Source: Sulfurospirillum tamanense
Lineage (GTDB): Bacteria > Campylobacterota > Campylobacteria > Campylobacterales > Campylobacteraceae
Length of the DNA stretch: 64,000 bases
NCBI RefSeq assembly: GCF_016937535.1
Contig: NZ_JAFHKK010000001.1
Span: 124,001 to 188,000, forward strand
Reading direction: 5' to 3'
Positions 15,119-22,407 of the stretch are shown piece by piece. The position numbers and the translations under genes are program-made. The notes below the pieces were generated by a model that did no database searches, was not told where the DNA came from, and was given only the letters and a program-made list of their open reading frames with translations. How positions within the stretch are numbered: position 1 is the stretch's first letter; every line of letters begins with the position of its first letter.

Positions 15119-16973
15119 ACGTCCGTGGGGTGCGTGGGCGGCTATCGTTGTGGTGGCCGTTCTTTTAGTGGGGGCTTTGACCGCCGTCTCGTGGGACATC
15201 TCCGTTTTGCGCGATAGCGCCCAGCGCTCCATGGCTTTTGGACGCATGGGGGCGTGGCTTTTAGCGTTTGCCTCTCCTGAGCTTGACCAAGCGTTTTTAC
15301 AACACTGCTGGGCGCTCACCCTCCAAACCCTTAGCGCAGCCCTTTTGGCAACCTTTTTGGCCATCATAGCGGCACTGGTGCTAGCCATGGGCTCTTCTAA
15401 GGCTGTAAGTGTTGGGCACGACAAACAAGGAGTGCTGGGACGGTGGGCAAGCCGCTTTACATGTAGCCTTAGTCGGCTTATCCAAGACGTGTTGCGTGGG
15501 GTGCCTGATTTTGTGTGGGCAGTGATTTTGGTGGCACTCATTGGCCTAGGGCCACTCACGGGCGCCTTGGCGTTAGCCCTTAGCATGACAGGGATTTTAG
15601 CCAAGGTTTACAGCGAATTGTGGGACTCGGTCGCGCCAAAGCGTTACGAGCAAGTGCGCATTTTAGGTTCAGGCAGGTTGGGCATTTTGGCCTATGGCAT
15701 CATGCCCCTTGCCGCGCGCAGTGTGCAAAGCTTTACCCTCATGCGTGCAGAATGTGCCATCCGAAACGCTGCGGTCATCGGCGCCGTGGGCGGGGGCGGA
15801 CTGGGGGCGGATATTTGGTATCAAATCCAATTTGGTGCATGGTCAAAGGTCACCACCTTACTCCTCTTTACTCTTGCCCTCACCCTTAGTGCGGACCTGC
15901 TAAGCAACCTCATTCGCCGTCAACTGCGCACCGACCCCAACCACCCTCGTGCAAAAAACGATGAACCATTGTGGCGGCAAATCGGGCGCAACTACCTTGC
16001 GGTGGGCATCATGGCCGTTGCGCTTGGGTGGTCACTGTGGTTCATGGGTTGGGGAAACAACGCCCCACCAGGCCAACAACCGCGCAATTTTCTCGCCCCC
16101 GCCACGGAACTTTTTTCTGGCCAAGCGTGGCAACATTTGAGCTTTTTTAAGCGAATGCTCTCTCCTGAGTTTGACCTCGCCGCCCTGGGGATTGGGGAAG
16201 AGCGTGTAGTGGAAGCCCGAAAAGAAGCAGGCAAAAGCGTGGAGCTGTTTGTCAAGCATAGCCCTTGGGAATTTTACAAAAAAGAGGCATGGCAAGGGTG
16301 GAACGCGGCGTTAAACAACTGGTTTGTGTGGAAAGTCATCACCTCTGCGGGCGTGCCCTTGGCGATGGCGATTGTGGGCACCTTGCTGGGAATGGGCGCG
16401 GCGGCACTGCTTAGCTACCCCCATTCCTTTTCGTTTATGTGGGAATCTTCCCAGTTTACGGGGGCCCGTTTGCCGTGGTGGGCAAACGTTCTGAGGCGTA
16501 CCCAACTGGTGCTTGCAAGGCTCACAGGATTGGTGGCGCGGGGAGTGCCTGAGGTGATGTGGGCCTTTTTGTTCATCGCTTTTTTTGGGCCGGGCATCCT
16601 TGCAGGTGCCCTTGCCATCGCCTTGCATACCGCAGGCGTGTTGGTTCGGGTCTTTAGCGAAAGCATAGACAACATCCCCTACCGCCGGTTTGAGCAATCT
16701 TTTAGCGGGTCATTGCCTGTGTGTTTTGGGCTAGTCGCCGTGCCAGTAGCGTGGCGCGACTGGCTCACGTACAGCTTTTTTCAGTTTGAGTCTAACGTGC
16801 GTATGGCGGTGGTGCTTGGCATCGTGGGTGCGGGCGGGCTTGGATTTCAGTTTAGTTTTCACTTTGAGTGGTTTATGTTTGAAAAAGCGGCAACATACTT
16901 GCTCATGATTATCGCCTTGACGGTGGGCATCGACCGCCTCTCCCGCGCGCTGAACCTTTCGCGGGCAGGCTAA
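15108..16973 (+). CDS. PhnE-like permease, two permease domains fused in one chain
   Basis: 621 residues from the ATG at 15108 (MHTKRPWGAWAAIVVVAVLL), overlapping the ATPase gene by 11 bases; an earlier in-frame ATG at 15060 is deep in the ATPase gene. It contains two PhnE-type membrane domains (about 60-290 and 410-620), each with a cytoplasmic loop motif and the ending AAVIGAVGGGGLG or AVVLGIVGAGGLG. Normally two separate subunits form the channel; here one gene encodes both. Between the domains is a polar segment (about 295-400) with one further membrane helix. Confidence 0.88.
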   Translation: MHTKRPWGAWAAIVVVAVLLVGALTAVSWDISVLRDSAQRSMAFGRMGAWLLAFASPELDQAFLQHCWALTLQTLSAALLATFLAIIAALVLAMGSSKAVSVGHDKQGVLGRWASRFTCSLSRLIQDVLRGVPDFVWAVILVALIGLGPLTGALALALSMTGILAKVYSELWDSVAPKRYEQVRILGSGRLGILAYGIMPLAARSVQSFTLMRAECAIRNAAVIGAVGGGGLGADIWYQIQFGAWSKVTTLLLFTLALTLSADLLSNLIRRQLRTDPNHPRAKNDEPLWRQIGRNYLAVGIMAVALGWSLWFMGWGNNAPPGQQPRNFLAPATELFSGQAWQHLSFFKRMLSPEFDLAALGIGEERVVEARKEAGKSVELFVKHSPWEFYKKEAWQGWNAALNNWFVWKVITSAGVPLAMAIVGTLLGMGAAALLSYPHSFSFMWESSQFTGARLPWWANVLRRTQLVLARLTGLVARGVPEVMWAFLFIAFFGPGILAGALAIALHTAGVLVRVFSESIDNIPYRRFEQSFSGSLPVCFGLVAVPVAWRDWLTYSFFQFESNVRMAVVLGIVGAGGLGFQFSFHFEWFMFEKAATYLLMIIALTVGIDRLSRALNLSRAG

Positions 16974-17056
16974 GGTATATTTTGGAAACATTATTTTACC
17001 AAAGTGTTTTTGTTGCCTTTTTTTAACATTCCTTTAACCCCAAATTCCTTACAATA

Positions 17057-17165
17057 CCCCAAGAGCAACACGGCCTAAGTTTAGGTAAACATCAGTTGAC
17101 GCTTCTGCCGCACCTGCCCTGTTAATCCCCCTCACAATCTTGCTCACCATCTTTACATGTAAAGG
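17057..17165 (+). promoter_or_regulatory. Candidate structured leader RNA, copy 2, before the double-cubane reductase operon
   Basis: The same element as at 13357. GAGCAA (17063-17068) pairs with TTGCTC (17140-17145); the matching copy-1 pair is GAGCAA/TTGTTC, a G-C to G-U change that keeps pairing. The CCTA/TAGG hairpin (17074-17077/17082-17085) and the single-stranded GTAAACATCAGTT block are kept. The element is preceded by TACAAT at 17050. At its 3' side a TTACATGTAA palindrome (17153-17162) overlaps the ribosome-binding site AAAGG, so that site could be masked. Confidence 0.55.
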
Positions 17166-17172
17166 AAAACTC

Positions 17173-18492
17173 ATGGGTGTTGAAGCACATAAACCCTTGT
17201 TGGAAAGTATCGGAGTTGACGTTGAACGTCATGCAAAAATGATGGGCATGGGCCTAGGCGCCTACCAAAACCTCTTCATGTCCCAAGAAAATCGCCCTAA
17301 AGGGATGGCGTATTTTGATTGGTTTGTGAGTGAGATTCAAGGGGAGCGCATCGCCGAAATTAACGCCTTGCGCGCGCAAAAAAAGCCCGCCGTGGGCACC
17401 TTTTGTATTTTCGTACCCGAAGAGATTGTCACGGGTGCTGGCGGGGCCTGTTACGGACTGTGCGGCGGTTCGGCAGCAACCATTGCAGACGCCGAAACGG
17501 AACTTCCTCGCAACATTTGCCCCCTCATCAAATCTGCCCATGGGTTTAAACTTCAGCGCACCTGTGCCTACACCCAATCTTCCGACTTCATCTACGGCGA
17601 AACCACCTGTGAAGCCAAGAAAAAAGGGTGGGAAATCCTCAACAAACACCACCCTGTGCATGTCATGAACATCCCCCACATGAAGCGCGACAAAGACTTG
17701 GCATTATGGCAAGAGGAGATTAAGGAGTTCAAAGAACACATCGAAGAAGTCACGGGCGAGCCGCTCTCTTTGGACGCCATGAAAGAAGGCGTACGTATCA
17801 TCAACGCCAAACGTGCCGCTTTACAGCGCCTAGATGCCTTGCGCGGTATGCACCCAGACATCATGCCCATCAGCGGTAAAGACGCCTTATTTATCACCCA
17901 GATGGGCTTTTTGGATGACCCTAAACGCTACACCCAAAAGGTCAATACCTTGTGCGACGAACTAGAAGAACGCATAGCCCAAAAAACTTCCGTGTTTCCC
18001 GCCAACACCCCGCGCCTCATCGTCCTTGGCACGCCCTTTGCGCCGCCAAACTGGAAACTTCACCATGCCGTTGAAACCACTGGGGGCGTCATCATCAACG
18101 AAGAATCTTGCATCGGACACCGTTATTTTAAAGACAACGTAGACATCGACGGCGTGGAAAACGAAGAGGCGCTTTACAAAGCCCTCATGGAGCGCTACAG
18201 CAAGATTGACTGCGCCTGTTTCACCCCTAACGAAGGGCGCATCGAAAAGATTTTAAACATGGTTAAAGAGCGCCAAGCCGATGGGGTCATCTACTACACC
18301 CTCTCCTTTTGCCACACCTACAACGTCGAGTCTAAACTGGTCTTAGACGCCATGGAAGAAGCGGGCATCCCCGCCCTTGCCATCGAGTCAGACTATTCGC
18401 CAGAAGATGCAGGGCAAATCAAAACCCGCGTGGAAGCCTTTTTAGAAAGCATTGCTTTTAGCCAAAAAGCACGTGCATTTAAAGGCTTGTAA
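17173..18492 (+). CDS. 2-hydroxyacyl-CoA dehydratase/benzoyl-CoA reductase-family protein, double-cubane cluster type
   Basis: 439 residues from the ATG at 17173. It belongs to the HgdB/BcrB superfamily. Conserved cysteines lie in GACYGLCGGSA (about residue 95), NICPLIKS, TTCEAKKKGW, ESCIGHRYF, DCACFTPNEGR and LSFCHTYNVES. A single-chain protein of this size next to one activator ATPase fits the double-cubane [8Fe-9S] cluster proteins that catalyse ATP-driven reduction of small molecules, rather than two-subunit dehydratases. No CoA-ester pathway genes are in the window. The substrate is unknown; it may be the compound imported by the co-regulated ABC system. Confidence 0.8.
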   Translation: MGVEAHKPLLESIGVDVERHAKMMGMGLGAYQNLFMSQENRPKGMAYFDWFVSEIQGERIAEINALRAQKKPAVGTFCIFVPEEIVTGAGGACYGLCGGSAATIADAETELPRNICPLIKSAHGFKLQRTCAYTQSSDFIYGETTCEAKKKGWEILNKHHPVHVMNIPHMKRDKDLALWQEEIKEFKEHIEEVTGEPLSLDAMKEGVRIINAKRAALQRLDALRGMHPDIMPISGKDALFITQMGFLDDPKRYTQKVNTLCDELEERIAQKTSVFPANTPRLIVLGTPFAPPNWKLHHAVETTGGVIINEESCIGHRYFKDNVDIDGVENEEALYKALMERYSKIDCACFTPNEGRIEKILNMVKERQADGVIYYTLSFCHTYNVESKLVLDAMEEAGIPALAIESDYSPEDAGQIKTRVEAFLESIAFSQKARAFKGL

Positions 18493-19248
18493 GTGTACTG
18501 GGGCGTGGATGTTGGCTCAACCTACACCAAAATCGTGGGCGTTAATAGCGCGGGAGAAGTATGCCACACCCACACGATTCCTACCATCATCAACCAAGAT
18601 GACATCGTCAAGGAAACCCTCAAACCCTATCCTGTACGCATGCTCGTAGCCACAGGATACGGGCGTTATCTGCTTGAAAATGCCTTTGGATGCCCTGTCA
18701 TTAGCGAAATCAAAGCCCACGCCAGAGGGGCTTACCACGCCTTTGCTCAAACCGACATGGTCATCGACCTAGGCGGCCAAGACAGCAAGGTCATCAAACT
18801 TGATGGGCGGGGCGGATTTGTAGATTTTAAGATGAACGACAAATGCGCGGCAGGAACGGGAAAGTTTCTTGAGATTGCCGCGGCACGCCTTGGGCTAGAG
18901 ATGGATGTTTTTGCCCAAGCGGGGTTTGACGCGGACAAGGAACTAACCATCTCTAGCATGTGTGCGGTCTTTGCCGAGTCTGAACTCATCTCCCTTATCG
19001 CCCAAAAAGAGCGGGTAGAAAACATCTGCTATGGGGTGCATGATGCTATCGCTAACCGCCTTGCGAGCATGGCGCGACGCTTTGCCAGTACAAGCACGCA
19101 CATCACCTTTAGCGGTGGTGGGGCACGCAACCCTTTTTTGGTGCATCTGCTAGGGAAATTTCTTGAAAAACCCCTTTACACCGCCCCGCACCCCCAACTC
19201 ATGGGTGCATTAGGCGCGGCGCTGAGTGGTCTTAGTACAGCGCCCTAA
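18493..19248 (+). CDS. BadF/BadG/HgdC-type activating ATPase for the double-cubane reductase
   Basis: 251 residues from a GTG directly abutting the previous stop. It has the ASKHA-fold nucleotide-binding motifs GVDVGSTYTKIV, VIDLGGQDSKVI and FSGGGARNPF. The two cysteines that hold the dimer-bridging [4Fe-4S] cluster are in NDKCAAGTGKFLE and SSMCAVFAESE. Such ATPases inject a low-potential electron into the partner enzyme on ATP hydrolysis. The gene overlaps the convergent BON-domain gene by 17 bases. Confidence 0.9.
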   Translation: MYWGVDVGSTYTKIVGVNSAGEVCHTHTIPTIINQDDIVKETLKPYPVRMLVATGYGRYLLENAFGCPVISEIKAHARGAYHAFAQTDMVIDLGGQDSKVIKLDGRGGFVDFKMNDKCAAGTGKFLEIAAARLGLEMDVFAQAGFDADKELTISSMCAVFAESELISLIAQKERVENICYGVHDAIANRLASMARRFASTSTHITFSGGGARNPFLVHLLGKFLEKPLYTAPHPQLMGALGAALSGLSTAP

Positions 19249-19810
19249 GGTATGAAACCGCCGAACGCGCCCCTGGGGTGTTGTAGGCAATCCACTCGGC
19301 ACGTTCACGCTCCATCTTGGTCTGCACAATACCTGCAAGTACCACATGGCACTGCACCGCGTGGACGTGCACATTGGAGCCGTAAATGTGTTTGTCTTGA
19401 AAAAGGCGGGTTTTGACGTCGCTTAAAATCGCTAGATTGCGGTATGTCGTGCAGTCGCCTTGGGTGGCTTTAGGGTGAAAATACGCAACCACTTCACGGA
19501 TACCCTCGGTCTCATTGGCGATGCGCAACAAGCGTTCTTTGTGGGCCGCATCTTCGTACTCTCCAAGGAGGTACACCGTCCCATAAAAACTCTCCACCCC
19601 CACATAATAAATATCTGAAGTGTTCTCTTGAAGCAAGCGGGACTGGATAAAAAGCTTGATACGCTTGTCCGAAGCCATCGTCCACAGCGAACGGCGGTCA
19701 ACGGTAATGGCGTAGGCATCATACACGCTTGTGCCGTGTAAAAATGTTGTTGGCGTTACACACCCACCCAACAACGCTCCTACCATCACAAGCCACCACC
19801 AACCTCTCAC
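19232..19810 (-). CDS. BON-domain lipoprotein
   Basis: 192 residues. A signal peptide ends in the lipobox LLGGC (Cys17). Two BON-like units follow (about residues 45-110 and 120-190): IKLFIQSRLLQ...YYVGVESFYGTVYLLGEYED and LSDVKTRLFQ...NVHVHAVQCHVVLAGIVQ. BON domains bind phospholipid or attach proteins to membranes, as in DolP/OsmY, so it is probably an outer-membrane-integrity protein. It converges with the activase gene. Confidence 0.8.
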   Translation of the reverse strand: MRGWWWLVMVGALLGGCVTPTTFLHGTSVYDAYAITVDRRSLWTMASDKRIKLFIQSRLLQENTSDIYYVGVESFYGTVYLLGEYEDAAHKERLLRIANETEGIREVVAYFHPKATQGDCTTYRNLAILSDVKTRLFQDKHIYGSNVHVHAVQCHVVLAGIVQTKMERERAEWIAYNTPGARSAVSYLRALY

Positions 19811-19876
19811 GTGCGCGCTCCTTTTTTGAGAAGTATTATACCAAGGGCTGTAAGGTTTTCTTTGTTTTTCTTGTGC

Positions 19877-19882
19877 TATAAT
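19877..19882 (+). promoter_or_regulatory. -10 box of tRNA-Sec
   Basis: TATAAT in GTGCTATAATTTCC, 17 bases before the mature tRNA start. Confidence 0.6.
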
Positions 19883-19898
19883 TTCCCCTCTTCTTTAT

Positions 19899-19996
19899 GG
19901 AGGGTATCTGACCCTGGTGGGCAGCACGGGCTTCAAACCCGATGTCTGGGCGGTTGACCGTTTGGAGGCAGGTTCGATTCCTGCACCTTCTCGCCA
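19899..19996 (+). tRNA. selC: Selenocysteine tRNA (anticodon TCA)
   Basis: About 98 nt, long as expected for tRNA-Sec. The anticodon loop CTTCAAA carries UCA, flanked by CGGG/CCCG. The extended variable arm is centred on GGGCGGTTGACCGTTT, the T arm is GCAGG-TTCGATT-CCTGC, and the 3' end is encoded GCCA. The acceptor stem (GGAGGGT/ACCTTCT) has G-U pairs. It supplies Sec for the two UGA-containing formate dehydrogenase genes and is the left border of an AT-rich acquired block. Confidence 0.93.
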
Positions 19997-20250
19997 TTAC
20001 ATACTCAATAAACTCCAATAGTGTCTAGAAATCCGCCAATCCAAGCTATACCTTAAATATTTCAGTCCAACTGAGCCCAATAAGACTTGTTAAAATCCAG
20101 AATTTCATGCTTCACGTTGTTAATGCTGCATTTTTTTGTTTGCCCTCCGCTCATGCCTCTGAGCTCTTCTTGTCCATTCCTAAAAAATATTGGGATGCTA
20201 GGCTAATTAATATTCGCTTCGATTCAAATTTGTAGAACAATATCTTTTAC
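19997..20250. other. AT-rich non-coding stretch after tRNA-Sec
   Basis: No convincing gene, ribosome-binding site or tRNA-Sec 3' end repeat was seen here. Base composition drops sharply relative to the left side, consistent with acquired DNA inserted beside the tRNA. Confidence 0.5.
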
Positions 20251-20318
20251 GTATAATATTTAAAATGAGCCAATGAATTGTCCGCAGGGTAATTTATTGG
20301 CTCCACTGATTTGTTATC
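20251..20318 (-). repeat. attC-like imperfect inverted repeat A
   Basis: Read on the minus strand it starts GATAACAAATCAGTGGAGCC just after the stop of the 134-residue gene, continues with AATAAATTACCCTGCGG and returns through ATTGGCTCATTTT. The arms GAGCCAAT/ATTGGCTC are inverted. Repeat B at 20805-20870 is nearly the same, which fits a pair of cassette recombination sites. Confidence 0.55.
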
Positions 20319-20321
20319 TAG

Positions 20322-20726
20322 CTAGTTGATTTCTCTTAACATACTCAAACCTTTTTCTATCTCAACAATTAAATTTGTTTTCATACCTAACCAATCATGA
20401 TTATATACCCCATCAATTTTCGGAGAACTTGACAATTCATGTTCATAAGTTAGTTGTACTTGCTGTTGTTTCGATTTTTTCATTAAAAATTTATCATCTA
20501 ACATTTTTTGAGTTACTTTTATTCCAGAAGCTTCATTTTCTTCAATAAACGAGTAAAATTCATTTGTATCAGTGTAGTTTCTTTCCCAACCAGAACGTCC
20601 AATTATAAAAGCTGTTGCCAAAGATGCATACTCCTCTTTAGATAACGAGTTTATATAATTTTTCATCTCATTTGATGACACTTGTAATGTTTGAATATTA
20701 TTAAAAATATTTTCTATCGGTTTCAT
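20322..20726 (-). CDS. Uncharacterised 134-residue cassette-borne protein
   Basis: It starts at the ATG at 20726 with the ribosome-binding site AAAGG. The protein (MKPIENIFNNIQTLQVSSNE...) is mostly helical and soluble, with SLATAFIIGRSGWERNYTD as its most distinct block and a Lys/Gln-rich middle. No family was firmly recognised (a DUF3775-like resemblance is possible). It has no promoter of its own in the short gap and is bracketed by attC-like repeats, as for an integron cassette gene. Codon use is AT-rich compared with the flanks. Confidence 0.6.
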   Translation of the reverse strand: MKPIENIFNNIQTLQVSSNEMKNYINSLSKEEYASLATAFIIGRSGWERNYTDTNEFYSFIEENEASGIKVTQKMLDDKFLMKKSKQQQVQLTYEHELSSSPKIDGVYNHDWLGMKTNLIVEIEKGLSMLREIN

Positions 20727-20748
20727 TTTTTTCCTTTGTTGTAATATA

Positions 20749-20785
20749 GATAACAAGCGGGTGTTCAGCCCGCGCCACCGTTATC
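20749..20785 (-). repeat. Short attC-like hairpin
   Basis: The ends GATAAC and GTTATC enclose GCGGG/CCCGC arms. It sits directly upstream of the 134-residue gene and is joined through a second palindrome (GTTATCTCGGA/TCCGAGATAAC, 20780-20810) to repeat B. The repeated GTTATC/GATAAC ends resemble the core sites of integron attC elements. Confidence 0.45.
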
Positions 20786-20804
20786 TCGGATGCGTAGCGT
20801 CCGA

Positions 20805-20870
20805 GATAACGTTTGAATTGAGCCAATAAATTTCCCGCAGGGTAATTTATTGGCTCCACTGATTTGTTAT
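20805..20870 (-). repeat. attC-like imperfect inverted repeat B
   Basis: On the minus strand it begins ATAACAAATCAGTGGAGCC two bases after the Abi-alpha-like stop, turns at ACCCTGCGGG and returns ATTGGCTCAATTCAAACGTTATC. About 60 of its bases match repeat A. Complementary ends with unpaired extra bases and a GTTATC end are typical of attC sites. Confidence 0.55.
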
Positions 20871-20872
20871 AT

Positions 20873-21589
20873 TTATTTGATACAAGCGATAACAAATTTT
20901 ACACCTAAAGAAGTGAGATTTAAGCTATCATAACCTTTATCAATGGTTGCACTTTCTCCTCCTATATTCATGTGACTCATTACTTTTACTTCTGAACAAA
21001 CACAACGCACACGCATTAAATTATCTATAGAATCTTCGTAGTCATATTCTGATATCTTTAATACATTCATGATATTATTTTTAGAAAATGATATTCTTCT
21101 TGGTGATTCTTTTTGAATATTGTCTTGCCCAACTGCATTAACATACCCATCGAACATTGCATTTAAAATTTTTACATCTATAACTTCAAGTTGTTTGATA
21201 ATATCAATAAATGCAGAGCGAACTTCACTTGAAGAGTTTTTCCCTTGTGCAGAAGACATTAATTTTGCCCAAAGGTCTTGTAGTAAATCATCTTCTTCTA
21301 AAGAAGCATTTTCAATAATTGGAATAGCAAGTTTTGGAGATACTGGAATTTCTTTTCCGTTAATACCTCGTTCGTGGTTTATTTTTTCTACTTGTTCTAT
21401 TAAGCGAACTTGTCTTTCCCATCGCATAAATTTTAACTTATCTCCTAAAATACCTGCTGCAGTCTCAATCGGTTCTCCAAGAACCTTGGCAAAAAAACCT
21501 CCAACTTTTTCACTTACTTCTAAACCTTTATGAGCTGTTTTTGCTATTTCTTGTGTTGCTTTTGCTGTTTCAACAATTTCTTCATTCAC
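20873..21589 (-). CDS. Abi-alpha/DUF4393-like protein, possible phage-defence gene
   Basis: 238 residues from GTG with the ribosome-binding site AAGGAA. The central region (FMRWERQVRLIEQVEKINHE, then VSPKLAIPIIENASLEEDDL and LQDLWAKLMSSA) matches the Abi-alpha (DUF4393) family, linked to abortive infection. The N-terminus is amphipathic, with a possible glycine-rich membrane-associating segment. It is AT-rich and cassette-like, with an attC-like repeat right behind its stop. A defence role is inference from the family and context. Confidence 0.65.
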   Translation of the reverse strand: MNEEIVETAKATQEIAKTAHKGLEVSEKVGGFFAKVLGEPIETAAGILGDKLKFMRWERQVRLIEQVEKINHERGINGKEIPVSPKLAIPIIENASLEEDDLLQDLWAKLMSSAQGKNSSSEVRSAFIDIIKQLEVIDVKILNAMFDGYVNAVGQDNIQKESPRRISFSKNNIMNVLKISEYDYEDSIDNLMRVRCVCSEVKVMSHMNIGGESATIDKGYDSLNLTSLGVKFVIACIK

Positions 21590-21893
21590 AATTGTTCCTT
21601 AAAATATAACTATTTATTCAACAAACATTATATACAAAACGGTCTGATACGCCCGAATAAATGGACATAAAAAGTGTTGGTTTATTTGATAAAATATTTC
21701 ACAATGCAATATTTTTACTAGTTTTTTATCAAATCCATTAAAATCTTTAAAATTTCAATGACCGTTTAAAAATATTTTTGGCGTTATTTGAACATGTTAT
21801 CGTTTAATTGGTGGAAAAAAGTATTAAATGGCCATTGTGTCGTTTAATCTTTTCTCGCTGTTGTTTTTTGGACTTCACCGTAACGCACCACCC
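21590..21893. other. AT-rich intergenic region before the YgjP-like gene end
   Basis: No gene is supported here. It should hold the promoter of the Abi-alpha-like gene; AT-rich -10-like words (TATAAC, TATATAC) occur near 21605-21632 on either strand but none stands out. No integrase gene is present in this gap. Confidence 0.4.
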
Positions 21894-22406
21894 TCAAATC
21901 CCCTCTTTTTTCTCCACTGCTCGCACTACCAACCAGACGCGAAAGTCAAATTCCACTTGGTGATAAGAGGGCAAAAGATGGGCGCAAAACTGGTAAAAGG
22001 CTTTGTCGTGCTCTTTGGACTTAAAGTGCGCCAACTCGTGCACCACAATCATCTCCAAAAATGCTTCGGGCGCGTGTTTAAACACTGAAGCGATGTACAC
22101 CTCGTTTTTGGCTTTGAGCTTTCCCCCTTGGACGCGCGAAACAAAACGGTGGATGCCTAGAGCGTTTTTCACCACGTCGATTTTGGTGTCATAGACGACT
22201 TTACTTAAGGGTGGAAATTTTTTAAGATGCCGTTGTTTTAGCGCATTGACGTAGCCAAACAAGGCTTTGTCATCTTTCACGCTATGGTGCGTTGGGTACT
22301 TTCCCTGCACATACTCACCCAACGTGCCCGCTTCAAGGCGTTGGCGCACGCTTTCTTGAAGGTGAGAGGGATAATGCCCAAGAAAGCGCGATAAAAGAGC
22401 TTCCAT
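21894..22406 (-). CDS. YgjP/WSS1-like M48-type metallopeptidase domain protein
   Basis: 170 residues. The zinc motif HELAH with a downstream histidine is in VVHELAHFKSKEHDKAFYQF, followed by LLPSYHQ, the arrangement of the YgjP/SprT-like peptidase family. Its cellular target is unknown. It lies one base downstream of the sensor kinase gene, so it may be the last gene of the copper two-component operon. Confidence 0.8.
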   Translation of the reverse strand: MEALLSRFLGHYPSHLQESVRQRLEAGTLGEYVQGKYPTHHSVKDDKALFGYVNALKQRHLKKFPPLSKVVYDTKIDVVKNALGIHRFVSRVQGGKLKAKNEVYIASVFKHAPEAFLEMIVVHELAHFKSKEHDKAFYQFCAHLLPSYHQVEFDFRVWLVVRAVEKKEGI

Positions 22407-22407
22407 C

